Shown: piece by piece, positions 1-8,675 of the stretch
Numbering within the stretch: position 1 is the stretch's first letter
How the letters are laid out: the number at the start of each line of letters is the position of its first letter
Assembly: GCA_934630815.1 (NCBI GenBank)
Contig: CAKTWI010000015.1
Location: forward strand, 1 to 58,637
DNA length: 58,637 bases
Origin: an uncultured Senegalimassilia sp.
Lineage (GTDB): Bacteria; Actinomycetota; Coriobacteriia; Coriobacteriales; Eggerthellaceae
Direction: 5' to 3'
Position numbers and translations under genes: made by a program
Notes under the pieces: generated by a model
Told to the model about the DNA's origin: nothing
What the model saw: the letters and a program-made list of their open reading frames with translations, nothing else
Database searches by the model: none

Positions 1-114
1 AGACCCCTTCCCGTTTTGGCTAGATTAGCAACGGGGAACACATGTTCCGTAGAGACACACATTTTGTCCTATAAGCCGCGAATTAACGTTTGCAGCCCGT
101 CGCTATTGTTGGAG

Positions 115-1626
115 CTATTCCTCGTCGAGCGCGGTCTGCTGGATGCGGGCCGCCAGGTCGGCGCCGCGGTCGCCGAACAGAAGCGCGCTGTTGTGCTTGA
201 AGAAGCGCTCGCTTCCGTGTGCGTTGATGAACGCCATGCTGTAGCGGTTCGCGGAGAGGTCGGTGATGAGCAGCAGCATCTCCTGACCTTCGCCAAACGC
301 CTGCTCGGCGAACGCCAATGCGCGGTCAAGGGCCTGCTCGCCCTGCTCAACGCGGCTCTCAAGCCCGCCGAGCATCTTGGAGAACGCTTCTTTGACCTGG
401 TCGAACGTAAGCGACCCGCTTTGCGCTCCCAGGTGCTGCGCTTGCTGCAGCATGTCGATGGCGCGCTCGTAGGAGCGATACTTCTGCTCGGACAGAAGCC
501 CGCTTGCGCGGTCGGTGCGCAGCAGACGACGAACCTCGGCTTCCTGCGCGCGCACCTCCTCGGTGGCATCGGCGGTGCCGGTGGCTTCAAGCTTGTCGCG
601 CATAGCGGCCAGGCGCGGATGCGCGAACTCCACGGCGCCTTCCTCGAGCACCGCCTCGCGCAGCACGCCTGCAAGCGCGTCGGAGAGCAGGCCCACTACC
701 GACACGCGCTCGTCGAAGGGCGCGGCCTGGGCGCGCTCGACCACTTCGGGGCCGGCCGTGCCCGCAAGCACGCGGTCCACCTGGTAGTCGGCGCGATACT
801 TCGTGAACAGGTCGTAGTACACGGCGAAACGCTTGGCGATCTGGGGCGCCTGCACGTATTGGCCGATGAGCACCTCGTCGACGGGCAGGTCCTGCGCCTC
901 GTAGAGCCTGATGGCGCTCGACAGGTCGTCCCAGCCGCGGGCCGTGACGAATTCCTTGCCGTCGGGCGTGGTCTCCAGGTGGTAGAAGTGGTCCTGCTCG
1001 ACGTCAAGGTAGGTGATGACCGCCGGATGCACGCCGTGGCCGAGCGCATATTCGCGCCATGCCTGGAAGTCGGGCTCCACGTCAAGGCGCTTCAAGCGGT
1101 CCCACGTTGCCAGGTCGAAGTCGCGCGCCGTGCGGTTGTACTCGGGCGGGTTGCCTGCCGTCACCACGATCCAGCCCTCGGGGACCTTGTGGCGGCCGAA
1201 CACCTTGTACTGCAGGAACTGCAGCATGGCGGGCGTGAGCGTTTCCGAGACGCAGTTGATCTCGTCGAGGAACAGGATGCCTTCGCGATGCCCCGTCTGC
1301 TCGATGGCGTCGTAAACCGCGGCGATGATCTCGCTCATGGTGTATTCGGACACGTCATAGGTTTTCCCGCCGTATTCCTTCTGGGCGATGAACGGCAGAC
1401 CCAGCGCGCTTTGGCGCGTGTGATGGGTCATAGAGTAGGAAACGAAGCCCACCTCAAGCTCTTGGGCGATCTGCTCGACGATGGCGGTTTTGCCGATGCC
1501 GGGCGCGCCCAGCAGGAAGATGGGGCGCTGGCGCTGCGGCGGCAGGGCGTAGCCGCCGAACTCGTCTTTGGCGAAATACGCCTGCATGGTGTACTTGATC
1601 TGCTGTTTCGCCTGTTGGATATCCAT
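115..1626 (-). CDS. MoxR-type AAA+ ATPase
   Basis: A 503-residue AAA+ ATPase of the MoxR kind. Walker A GAPGIGKT is at residues 40-47 and Walker B ILFLDE at 117-122. The C-terminal half is long and helical, with no enzyme domain I can name. The ATG at 1626 has AAGGAG six bases upstream. It lies 27 bp downstream of the VWA-domain gene on the same strand, so the two are probably cotranscribed. MoxR/VWA pairs usually act as ATP-driven chaperones that remodel or mature a client protein, with the VWA partner giving specificity. The client here is not evident from the sequence. Confidence 0.85.
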   Translation of the reverse strand: MDIQQAKQQIKYTMQAYFAKDEFGGYALPPQRQRPIFLLGAPGIGKTAIVEQIAQELEVGFVSYSMTHHTRQSALGLPFIAQKEYGGKTYDVSEYTMSEIIAAVYDAIEQTGHREGILFLDEINCVSETLTPAMLQFLQYKVFGRHKVPEGWIVVTAGNPPEYNRTARDFDLATWDRLKRLDVEPDFQAWREYALGHGVHPAVITYLDVEQDHFYHLETTPDGKEFVTARGWDDLSSAIRLYEAQDLPVDEVLIGQYVQAPQIAKRFAVYYDLFTKYRADYQVDRVLAGTAGPEVVERAQAAPFDERVSVVGLLSDALAGVLREAVLEEGAVEFAHPRLAAMRDKLEATGTADATEEVRAQEAEVRRLLRTDRASGLLSEQKYRSYERAIDMLQQAQHLGAQSGSLTFDQVKEAFSKMLGGLESRVEQGEQALDRALAFAEQAFGEGQEMLLLITDLSANRYSMAFINAHGSERFFKHNSALLFGDRGADLAARIQQTALDEE

Positions 1627-1653
1627 GGCTGCTCCTTGCTCGATGGGGTGGTG

Positions 1654-3195
1654 CTAGGCCAGGTCGGGGGCCTGCTCGGTAAACGTTTCGTCGAGGACGG
1701 CCTTCATGGCCCAGGGCGGCACCGGTGCGCTTGCGTCGGCGGTCTCGGCGTCAGGGAACACGAAGGCGGTATCGAAGGACGGCTTGTGGGCAGGGTAGGT
1801 GCCTTGGCCGTCGGTGAAGTAGAGAAGGCCGCCGAGGTTTTGGAATTCGCCTCGTTCAAGCGCATCTTCGACGTAAGCGAACACGGGCCGGAAATCGGTT
1901 CCGCCCAGGCCTTGGACCTGCACGTTGTCCAGGAAATCGTCCAGCTCGTCCAAGCTGTGGATGCAGTCGACGGCCGTTACGGCGGCGTCGCATTGCACCA
2001 GATGCACGTTCATGCGGGTGAAAAAGCCCGTTTCGTTGGACAGGATGGAATACGTGCGCTCAAGAAAACGCCTGACCAGCCCGTCTTTGGTGGACGCGGA
2101 AGTGTCGATGGCTATAACGAAATCGCGGATGCGCCGCTCCTCGACGTATTCCAAAGGCTCGATCAGGGGCAGGTTGCCGTAGCGCGAAAGGCCGTAGCAA
2201 TAATAGACGTAGTCGAACTCGTCGTCGTTGACGCGTACGTGCTCGCCCATGCGCGCGAACTTGCGCAGAAAAGCGGTGAAGTCCTGCCGGCGGCGTGTGA
2301 CCGAGCGCAGGTTCATGGAGAGGTTGGACCCTTCCACGCCCCAAAGCTTGATATAGGAGTCAAGCTGCACGCCCATTTCCAGCGCCGCGTTCTTCCACTG
2401 GTCGCGCGAGCGGTCGAGGTTGACGGTGTCGGCGAAGCGGTTCGCCTGCACGCCGCGCGCCTGCTCGGGCGCCTCCTTCTCGGTGATGTCGTCGAGCGAC
2501 AGGCCGCGGTGGGCCTTGTGGTTGGGCTTGGCCTTGCTCGCCTCGTCGGGCATGGGCATGTCCGTGCCGTTCTTGCCTGCCTCGCCGGCGGCGGGGGCGG
2601 GGGAATCGGCGGCGTTTTCCTGCTTCTCGCCCGTTTGGGCCTGACGGCGTGCTGCCTCCTCGGCAGCCATGCGGTGCCAGGGTTCGTGGTCATCGGCGAC
2701 GAAGGGCGCGGCCAGCTGTGCGAGTTCCTGGTCGTCCATTCCCTTGTCGGCGAAGTAGCGGTATAGCGCCTCGGCCGTGAGCTGCGGGCATTCCGCTTGA
2801 AGCTGGGCGAGGGCGGCGGTCTGACGCGCGGCGCGCGGGCTTGCCGTGGCAGGCAGCGCCAGCTGGGCGATGACCGCTTCGACGGCTATGTCGCATGCGA
2901 CATCCCAGCGCGCGGCGTCCATGTTCGGGTTGGGGAAGGGGTGCAGAAACACGTCGTGCAGCATGATGTGCAGGTACGTGCGCGCAAGCTCCTCCGGGCT
3001 TGACGCGAAGGTGCGCGCCACGTCGGCCGGGCTGTAGCGCAGGTACGTGCCATCGGTGGCGATGGTCTGCCCAGGTTGCGCCAGCAGCTTGAGATGGGCG
3101 AACGCGGCGTTCATAAAGCGCAAGCTGACCAGCAGCTTGTTGCGGGTGAGCTCAAGGGCTTGCTGGGCAAGCCGACCTGAGGCGTTATGTGCCAT
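1654..3195 (-). CDS. VWA-like domain protein (DUF2201 type), MoxR partner
   Basis: 513 residues from the ATG at 3195, which has GGGAGG eight bases upstream. The frame stays open upstream to 3465, but that extension would overlap the divergent gene and is low-complexity, so I reject it. The N-terminal third carries a His-rich metallopeptidase-like segment (LHDVFLHPF). The middle is Ala/Glu/Pro-rich. The C-terminus is a VWA-like domain with a MIDAS-type DTSAS motif at residues 364-368. This two-part plan matches DUF2201 proteins, which are commonly paired with MoxR ATPases, as here. It probably recruits or presents the substrate; metal binding is inferred from the motif. Confidence 0.8.
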   Translation of the reverse strand: MAHNASGRLAQQALELTRNKLLVSLRFMNAAFAHLKLLAQPGQTIATDGTYLRYSPADVARTFASSPEELARTYLHIMLHDVFLHPFPNPNMDAARWDVACDIAVEAVIAQLALPATASPRAARQTAALAQLQAECPQLTAEALYRYFADKGMDDQELAQLAAPFVADDHEPWHRMAAEEAARRQAQTGEKQENAADSPAPAAGEAGKNGTDMPMPDEASKAKPNHKAHRGLSLDDITEKEAPEQARGVQANRFADTVNLDRSRDQWKNAALEMGVQLDSYIKLWGVEGSNLSMNLRSVTRRRQDFTAFLRKFARMGEHVRVNDDEFDYVYYCYGLSRYGNLPLIEPLEYVEERRIRDFVIAIDTSASTKDGLVRRFLERTYSILSNETGFFTRMNVHLVQCDAAVTAVDCIHSLDELDDFLDNVQVQGLGGTDFRPVFAYVEDALERGEFQNLGGLLYFTDGQGTYPAHKPSFDTAFVFPDAETADASAPVPPWAMKAVLDETFTEQAPDLA

Positions 3196-3290
3196 TGAGG
3201 GCCTCCCGTCGCTTGATTTCGTCGCTTCGCGCAGTGTAGCATGGGCGGCAAAGCGGGTAAACACAGGGTCTTGATATGGGAGGTGCTTCG

Positions 3291-5324
3291 ATGGCAGCGG
3301 CTGAGGAGATGGTGTTCGCAACGCATGGCGCGAAAGCGCAGGAGGTGGTGGCGCGCGCCCTTGCGGCGCCGGTGAGCCTTGCGGCAGATCAGGTGCGCGA
3401 GGTGAGCCCGGGGCGCTCGCAGGCGGGCGAGGTGTGGTCGCCTCAGCTGCTGCCGTATCAATCATGGGAAGGCGGCGCCGCGCGCGCCGGGCAGGTGGAC
3501 GGCGACGCCGACGGCGATCTGCTGGCGGCGGGGTCGTTGGGCATGGGCGTGGACGACGACGCCCGCGCGCGCCTGTTGGCCATGGCTGCCCGTCAAGAGG
3601 GCGTGGGCGGCGCCGCGGCCGTGGACGTGCCCGATGAGCAGGATGCCCCGGCTGTGTCGGTCCAGCGCGAGGAGGCGGGCTATGCTCTGGTCGGCTTCGA
3701 TCTGCGCGCGCTTGCGCAAGCGACCGGAGCGCAATCGGGGCTTGCCGTGGTGCTCCCCTCGTTCGTGGACGGCGTTCCCGTGGTGCGCATCGCGCCCGGT
3801 GCGTTCGCGCGTCGTTTGGTGCGCGGCGTGGGCGTCGACGTGCTGGTGGTGCCCGACACGGTGCAGCGCATCGGCGCCGGCGCCTTCTCAGCTTTGCCCG
3901 GGCGTCATATCCATCTGGGGGCGGGCGTGCGCGCCGGCGGTGCCCAGGCCTGCGACCTTTCCGGCGTCACGCCGCCGCTCGAGCGTCGCACCTATTCGGT
4001 GAGCGGGGAAAACGAGCATTATCAAGCGCAGGACGGCAGTCTGCTTTCCGCGGACGGGAAGATGCTTTTGTTCTGCGCCCCGCCTTATGAAGAGCGTTAT
4101 GCCCTTCCCGACGGCGTGGAGGTGGTCGGCGAGACGGCGTTCGCGCAGGGTTGCGAGCCGCCGCACGTGGTGTCCGCGCCGGCGTGTTTGCAGCATGTCC
4201 GGGCCAAGCAATGGGATGCCGCGCTGTGGATGTGCCCGGCAGGGTGCGACGGTGCGCGCCGCCTGCGCCGCCGAGGCGTGCGCGTGTGCGGCCCTGACGC
4301 CATCGAGGCGGATGGCTGCTGGTTCGACTGCCGCGACGGCGCGGCTCTGCTGGTGGCGGGCCCGCAGCCCCCGAAGTCCGCATCGAAGCGCTTCGCCAGC
4401 GTGGCGGCGCGTGCGCGCGCCGCGGCGGCCAGCGACGAGGGCGTTGCCGTGGATGCGAAGCAAGCGGCGGCGCGCGCCGAGGCCAACGATTGCGGCGGGC
4501 TTGTGTCGGGCGGCAGGTTGGGACCGGTCGGCCAGGGGCCGTCGGCGGCGGTGCTCGCGCAGCCCCAGGTCGTCGAAACGCTGGCTTTGCCTGCTCAGGT
4601 GCGGGGCGCGGAGTTGACGCGCATCGCCCCGAGCGCGTTGCCGTATGCGCCGAAGACCCTGATCATCCCCGCAACGGTTCGCGAAGTGGGAGACGGCAAC
4701 GCGTGTCGCGGAACGAAGCGCCTGGTGCTTCCCGAGGGTCTTGAGCGCGTGGGCGCGCACAGCTTCTGCTCGCGCACGCTCGAGGGGCCCGTGGCTCTGC
4801 CGAAATCGCTTCGGTCGGTGGGCGAGGGCAGCTTCGAGTTCTCCGTGTGCCGGCTGGCGTGGTCGGGCGTGGCAGTGCATGTGCCCGCCGACCAGCTGCT
4901 GAGCTGCTTCACCCTTGACGCCGAGCCCGGCTCCGACCCGTTCGACCTGCCTCGCTACGACGAGGTGCTCAGGTCGGGGAAGAACGTGCCGGATCGTTTA
5001 GGGGCGCTGCTACATCGCCTGGAGCGGCCCGTGGGGCTGGATGCGCAGATGCAAGCCGCCTTCGCCGATGAAGTGCGCGCCGCGGGGCGCGAGGCGCTCG
5101 TGCGCATCGCCCGGGAGGGCAGCCTGGAGATGGTGCGCCAGCTGGCCGATCTGGGGCTTATGGAAGATAAGCGCTTCGATGCGCAGATCGAGCTGCTGCG
5201 CCAGGGCAACCGCATGGATTGCGTGGCGTTCCTTATGGAGCGGCGGCATCGCAGCGGCGCGCAGGCCGACGAGGGCGGCGAGCAGGACGCGCCTGCAAGC
5301 TTGAGGAGCAAGTTCGCCCTTTAG
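3291..5324 (+). CDS. BspA-type leucine-rich repeat protein
   Basis: 677 residues from the ATG at 3291, which has GGAGGT six bases upstream; the ATG at 3276 has no good ribosome site. Several LRR_5 (BspA/TpLRR) repeats of the form V-x-x-I-x-x-x-A-F followed by V-P-x-x-V-x-x-I-G are visible around residues 130-200 and 440-520. The last 100 residues look like helical, ankyrin-style packing (REALVRIAREGSLEMVRQL). There is no signal peptide or transmembrane segment, so it appears cytoplasmic, unlike many surface BspA proteins. It is divergent from the VWA/MoxR pair across 95 bp and may share control with it. The function is a protein-binding scaffold by inference only. Confidence 0.75.
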   Translation: MAAAEEMVFATHGAKAQEVVARALAAPVSLAADQVREVSPGRSQAGEVWSPQLLPYQSWEGGAARAGQVDGDADGDLLAAGSLGMGVDDDARARLLAMAARQEGVGGAAAVDVPDEQDAPAVSVQREEAGYALVGFDLRALAQATGAQSGLAVVLPSFVDGVPVVRIAPGAFARRLVRGVGVDVLVVPDTVQRIGAGAFSALPGRHIHLGAGVRAGGAQACDLSGVTPPLERRTYSVSGENEHYQAQDGSLLSADGKMLLFCAPPYEERYALPDGVEVVGETAFAQGCEPPHVVSAPACLQHVRAKQWDAALWMCPAGCDGARRLRRRGVRVCGPDAIEADGCWFDCRDGAALLVAGPQPPKSASKRFASVAARARAAAASDEGVAVDAKQAAARAEANDCGGLVSGGRLGPVGQGPSAAVLAQPQVVETLALPAQVRGAELTRIAPSALPYAPKTLIIPATVREVGDGNACRGTKRLVLPEGLERVGAHSFCSRTLEGPVALPKSLRSVGEGSFEFSVCRLAWSGVAVHVPADQLLSCFTLDAEPGSDPFDLPRYDEVLRSGKNVPDRLGALLHRLERPVGLDAQMQAAFADEVRAAGREALVRIAREGSLEMVRQLADLGLMEDKRFDAQIELLRQGNRMDCVAFLMERRHRSGAQADEGGEQDAPASLRSKFAL

Positions 5325-5428
5325 AGGGGACGGGCGTGCAAGGTTTTCGGGGTATGGGAAGGTTTCCTGCCGACTTATGTCGGATGCCCCGAAAAGCCCC
5401 CGCGAGCGCGCTTGTTGTGCGGCAACGC

Positions 5429-5437
5429 TGGTATACT
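5429..5437 (+). promoter_or_regulatory. Extended -10 promoter, recN
   Basis: TGG followed by TATACT forms an extended -10 element. No -35 at standard spacing is evident (a TTGTTG lies only 14 bases upstream). A start near 5444 would leave a leader of about 55 nt before recN. Confidence 0.45.
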
Positions 5438-5498
5438 GTGCCATATAGAACAGCCGTACGTGTTGCGGCCGCATGATCTGCACGCAGAAGGAACCGCC

Positions 5499-7175
5499 AT
5501 GATCGACGAGATGCAAGTTAAGAACCTGGCGCTGATAAAGCAGGCCTCCCTTGTCCCCGCGCAGGGCCTGACCGTGCTTACGGGCGAGACGGGCGCCGGC
5601 AAAACGGCGTTGCTGTCGGCGCTCAAGCTGCTCATGGGCTCCCGCGCGGATAAGGATTCCGTGCGTGATGGACAGGATGGCCTGGAGGTCAGCGGACGTT
5701 TCTTCGGGCTTTCCCGCGCGTCCTCGGATGGCGATGGGCTGCGCGAAGACGAAGATGAGCTGGTGGCCGTGCGCCGCGTGGGCGCCGACGGGCGCTCGCG
5801 CGTCACGCTTGACGGCCGCATGGCAAGCGTGCGGGAGCTGGCGGGCACGGTGTCGCCTTCCATCGATTTGTGCGGCCAGCACGATCAGCAGCAGCTATTG
5901 AAGCCGGCGGCGCACGTAGGGATGCTCGACGCATGGGCCGGGCAGGACGTGGCCGAGGCGCTTCGCGCGTATCAGAAGGCGTTCGCCGAGGCGTCGCGGG
6001 CGGCGGCGGAGCTTGCCCGGGTTCGCGACGCCGGAGCCGCCTCGTCGGCGAAGCTCGATGAGGCACGCTTCGTGCTGCAGCGCATCGATGTCGTGGACCC
6101 GCGCGAGGGCGAATACGAGGAGCTTTCGGCCAAGCTTGCCCGCGCCGAGCATGCTGAAACCCTTGCGATGTCGGCATATCGCGCGCATCAGGCGCTCGGG
6201 GGCGACGAGGGCGCCATCGATTTGCTGGGCAGCGCCGCGGCGGCCCTGGACGAGGGATCCCGCTACGACCCTGAGCTCGGCAAGCTTGCGGAATCCCTGC
6301 GCGAGGCGGGGTATGTGCTGGAGGACGTTTCGCGCACGGCCCGGGACTATCGCGATGGGGTGGAGTTCGACCCCGAGGAACTGGAGCGAGGGCAAGAGCG
6401 CATGGCGGCTTTGCAGGGGCTCATGCGTGCCTACGGGCCGCGCATGGCCGATGTGCTTGCGGCGCGCGATGAGGCTGCTGACCTGGTGTCGTTGGTGGAC
6501 GATGCCGAGGAGCGCGAGCGTGTCGCGCAGCGAGCGGTCGATTCTGCCGAACAGGCATTGGCGGCGTCGGCGCGAGCCCTCGACGACGCGCGCGGCGCAG
6601 CTGCGCCAAGGTTCTCCCAGGCGGTGTCGGCGCAGATGCAGCGGTTGGAGATGGGCGCGGCGCAGCTCGTGTGCGAGCAGCGTGCGCTGCCGCGTGCTTC
6701 GTGGACCCGATCTGGCGCGTCGGAGGTTGAGTTCATGTTCCAGCCCGGCGCCGGCATGCAAGCCCGCCCGCTTGCCCGCATAGCCTCAGGCGGCGAGGTC
6801 AGCCGCGTCATGCTGGCCATAAAGGTGGTGCTCGGGCAGGCCGATAGCGTTGATACGCTGGTGTTCGACGAGGTCGACGCCGGCGTAGGCGGCTCCGTGG
6901 CCGTGGCGTTGGCCGAGGTCCTGGCAGACCTTGCCCGCAGCCATCAGGTCATCGTGGTGACACACTTGGCCCAGGTTGCCGTGCGTGGCGATGTGCACTA
7001 TGCGGTCACCAAGATAGCCGGCGACGACGGGATGCCTCAGACCTGCCTACGGCAGCTGTCCGCCGATGAGCGGCCTGCTGAGATCGCCCGCATGCTCTCC
7101 GGTGACGCCACGGAGGCATCGCTTGCCCATGCGCGCGAGATGCTCGGGGCCGTGAAGGGCGCGCAAGGGGAATAA
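5499..7175 (+). CDS. recN: DNA repair protein RecN
   Basis: 558-residue SMC-like ATPase that acts on DNA ends in double-strand break repair with RecA. Walker A GETGAGKT is at residues 29-36, the ABC-signature-like RIASGGEVSR at about 427-436, and Walker B VFDEVDAGVGG starts at about 455. Long Ala/Glu-rich helical stretches between them form the coiled coil. I take the ATG at 5499, which has AAGGA upstream and begins the conserved IDEMQVKNLAL. The open frame to 5412 runs through the promoter and is rejected. Length is normal for RecN. A terminator follows at 7260. Confidence 0.96.
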   Translation: MIDEMQVKNLALIKQASLVPAQGLTVLTGETGAGKTALLSALKLLMGSRADKDSVRDGQDGLEVSGRFFGLSRASSDGDGLREDEDELVAVRRVGADGRSRVTLDGRMASVRELAGTVSPSIDLCGQHDQQQLLKPAAHVGMLDAWAGQDVAEALRAYQKAFAEASRAAAELARVRDAGAASSAKLDEARFVLQRIDVVDPREGEYEELSAKLARAEHAETLAMSAYRAHQALGGDEGAIDLLGSAAAALDEGSRYDPELGKLAESLREAGYVLEDVSRTARDYRDGVEFDPEELERGQERMAALQGLMRAYGPRMADVLAARDEAADLVSLVDDAEERERVAQRAVDSAEQALAASARALDDARGAAAPRFSQAVSAQMQRLEMGAAQLVCEQRALPRASWTRSGASEVEFMFQPGAGMQARPLARIASGGEVSRVMLAIKVVLGQADSVDTLVFDEVDAGVGGSVAVALAEVLADLARSHQVIVVTHLAQVAVRGDVHYAVTKIAGDDGMPQTCLRQLSADERPAEIARMLSGDATEASLAHAREMLGAVKGAQGE

Positions 7176-7259
7176 GAATCGGTGCGCTTGCCCTGCAGGG
7201 CCTCTACGTATCCGATCGGGGTTTTCTGGGCTGTCACATGGGAATCGTATAGCTTGAGG

Positions 7260-7286
7260 GCCGTCGGCTGAGCCGGCGGCTTTTTT
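7260..7286 (+). terminator. Rho-independent terminator after recN
   Basis: A 9-bp stem (GCCGTCGGC / GCCGGCGGC with one G-U pair) with a TGA loop is followed directly by six T. Confidence 0.85.
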
Positions 7287-7594
7287 GGTTTATGAGAAGA
7301 GAATCGGGCTTGTGACGCGTAAGGCGGATCCGCGCCAGGGTGCCGGCGCGTCTCGGGTCCGTAAAGCGGAAGGTGCATCCGTTTTCGGGCGCTGCCCCAT
7401 GTCGGGCCCGGGCTTTTGGCGCGAAAAGCGCGTTGGTTTTCGGGCGTCGGCGCAGGCGGCGTCCATTTTTATGGGTGCGACGTATGGGTGGCAGGCTTGC
7501 GTGGCCGAATTAAAGCTCGTAAAAAGAGGCACTGGCCTGCGCCGACGCCTCTAATTCAGACACCCGTTTACTTTACAAGCCCCTGGTTGCCCTG
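7287..7594. other. Non-coding gap, no gene seen
   Basis: About 300 bases between two terminators. Open frames exist on both strands, but none has a ribosome site or a recognisable product. I see no repeat or structure here. Confidence 0.6.
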
Positions 7595-7628
7595 AAAAAA
7601 GAAAAGGTCAGACGAAAAACGTCTGACC
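7595..7628 (-). terminator. Rho-independent terminator of tRNA-Val
   Basis: A perfect 9-bp stem GGTCAGACG / CGTCTGACC with a five-base loop. On the minus strand it is followed by TTTTCTTTTTT. It sits just downstream of the tRNA. Confidence 0.9.
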
Positions 7629-7639
7629 TACGGTTTTAA

Positions 7640-7714
7640 TGGTGGCCGGTACAGGATTTGAACCTGTGACCTTGTGCTTGTAAGGCACCTGCGCTCCCGC
7701 TGCGCCAACCGGCC
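7640..7714 (-). tRNA. tRNA-Val (anticodon TAC)
   Basis: 75 nt including an encoded CCA end. The acceptor stem GGCCGGT pairs with ACCGGCC, the T arm has GGTTCAAATCC, and the anticodon loop CTTACAA reads TAC (valine). The outermost anticodon-stem pair is a G-A mismatch. It has its own promoter and terminator. Confidence 0.93.
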
Positions 7715-7740
7715 GTTGATTCCCTGAATTGGTGACGCTT

Positions 7741-7769
7741 ATTGTCGCATAAGAAACCCGCTTTCGCAA
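7741..7769 (-). promoter_or_regulatory. Promoter of tRNA-Val
   Basis: On the minus strand, TTGCGA (7769-7764) and GACAAT (7746-7741) are separated by exactly 17 bases, about 27 bases upstream of the tRNA 5' end. Confidence 0.6.
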
Positions 7770-7818
7770 ATACTGCACAACCCGTCGATGTCGCTGGGCT
7801 TGCTCGAGTTTGTCCGAG

Positions 7819-7844
7819 CCTGCCCTTCGGGTCGGCGGGTTTTT
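7819..7844 (+). terminator. Possible terminator hairpin
   Basis: CCTGCC pairs with GGCGGG around a loop containing TTCG, followed by five T on the plus strand. No plus-strand gene immediately upstream explains it. It may insulate the Tad operon that begins 145 bases downstream. Confidence 0.45.
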
Positions 7845-7989
7845 GCGTTTGGAGAGCGGGCAGGGGGATTTCGTATGGTCTTTGGTTGGACGGCCCTGCA
7901 AGGTTTTGACGACAAGAAGCGGCGTTGCCGGCAAGGGTTTCGCAAGATGGCGTTCCCATACTGGATGCTGCGAAGCGAAGGAGGTGCGC

Positions 7990-8643
7990 ATGAGACGGAA
8001 CAAGACCGCTGCGGCGGGTGCGATATGCGGCGTGCTGTGCGCGTTGTGCGTGCTCGGATATACCCAGTCGGTGCGCGGCGAGGCAGAGCGCGCCCGTGCC
8101 GACGCCCTGGCGCGCTACGGCGGCGATCAGGTGGAGGTTTGCGTGGCGAAACGAGACATAGCCGCAGGTGAAACGGTTGATTCCGGAGCCGTGGAGGTGC
8201 GTCTGTGGGTTGCCGACCTCCTGCCGCCCGAAGCGGTGCGGCAAACATCGGAGGTTGTGGGGTCGAAGGCGTCTTCAACGGTGCTTTCCGGCGAGGTTCT
8301 CTCCGCAAGAAGGTTCGGCGCAGCATCGGCGGCCATAGACGTGCCCGATGGCAAGGTTGCGATCAGCGTGCCGGCCAAGGACGTTCAGGCGGTGGGCGGT
8401 GCGGTGTCGGCGGGTTCGTCGGTGGATGTGTATGCCACGGGAAGCGCTGCCACGCAAGCGTTGGCGCGGGGCGTGAACGTGCTGGCAACCAGCGCTGGAA
8501 CGGACGATCGGCAGGCATCGGGGTCGGCCTCGAAGGTGACGTGGGTGACGCTCGCTGTCGACCCGAACCAGGTGGAGGAGCTTGTGTCGGCGGCTCAGAA
8601 AACCGAGCTGTACCTGACCTTGCCCGGCGCGGATGCGAGGTGA
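7990..8643 (+). CDS. cpaB: Tad pilus assembly protein CpaB/RcpC (set 1)
   Basis: 217 residues from the ATG at 7990, with GGAGGTG just upstream. One N-terminal membrane segment (about residues 7-25) is followed by a SAF domain (about 38-100, DIAAGETVDSGAVEV) and an RcpC-like region ending with VTLAVDPNQ. In Gram-negative Tad systems CpaB works with the secretin; here, with no outer membrane genes, it probably sits at the membrane face of the pilus machine. It is the first gene of a long run of plus-strand Tad genes. A second, longer CpaB is encoded at 21221. Confidence 0.85.
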   Translation: MRRNKTAAAGAICGVLCALCVLGYTQSVRGEAERARADALARYGGDQVEVCVAKRDIAAGETVDSGAVEVRLWVADLLPPEAVRQTSEVVGSKASSTVLSGEVLSARRFGAASAAIDVPDGKVAISVPAKDVQAVGGAVSAGSSVDVYATGSAATQALARGVNVLATSAGTDDRQASGSASKVTWVTLAVDPNQVEELVSAAQKTELYLTLPGADAR

Positions 8644-8675
8644 GAGCGGTTTTAAAGCAAACGGAAGGAGAAGGG

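Noticed and set aside
16..2766. A 916-codon plus-strand frame over the MoxR and VWA genes
   Set aside because: The minus-strand products are clear family members with ribosome sites; the plus frame is their antisense shadow.
7285..7554. Open frame of 89 codons after recN
   Set aside because: It begins inside the T run of the recN terminator, has no ribosome site and no family resemblance.
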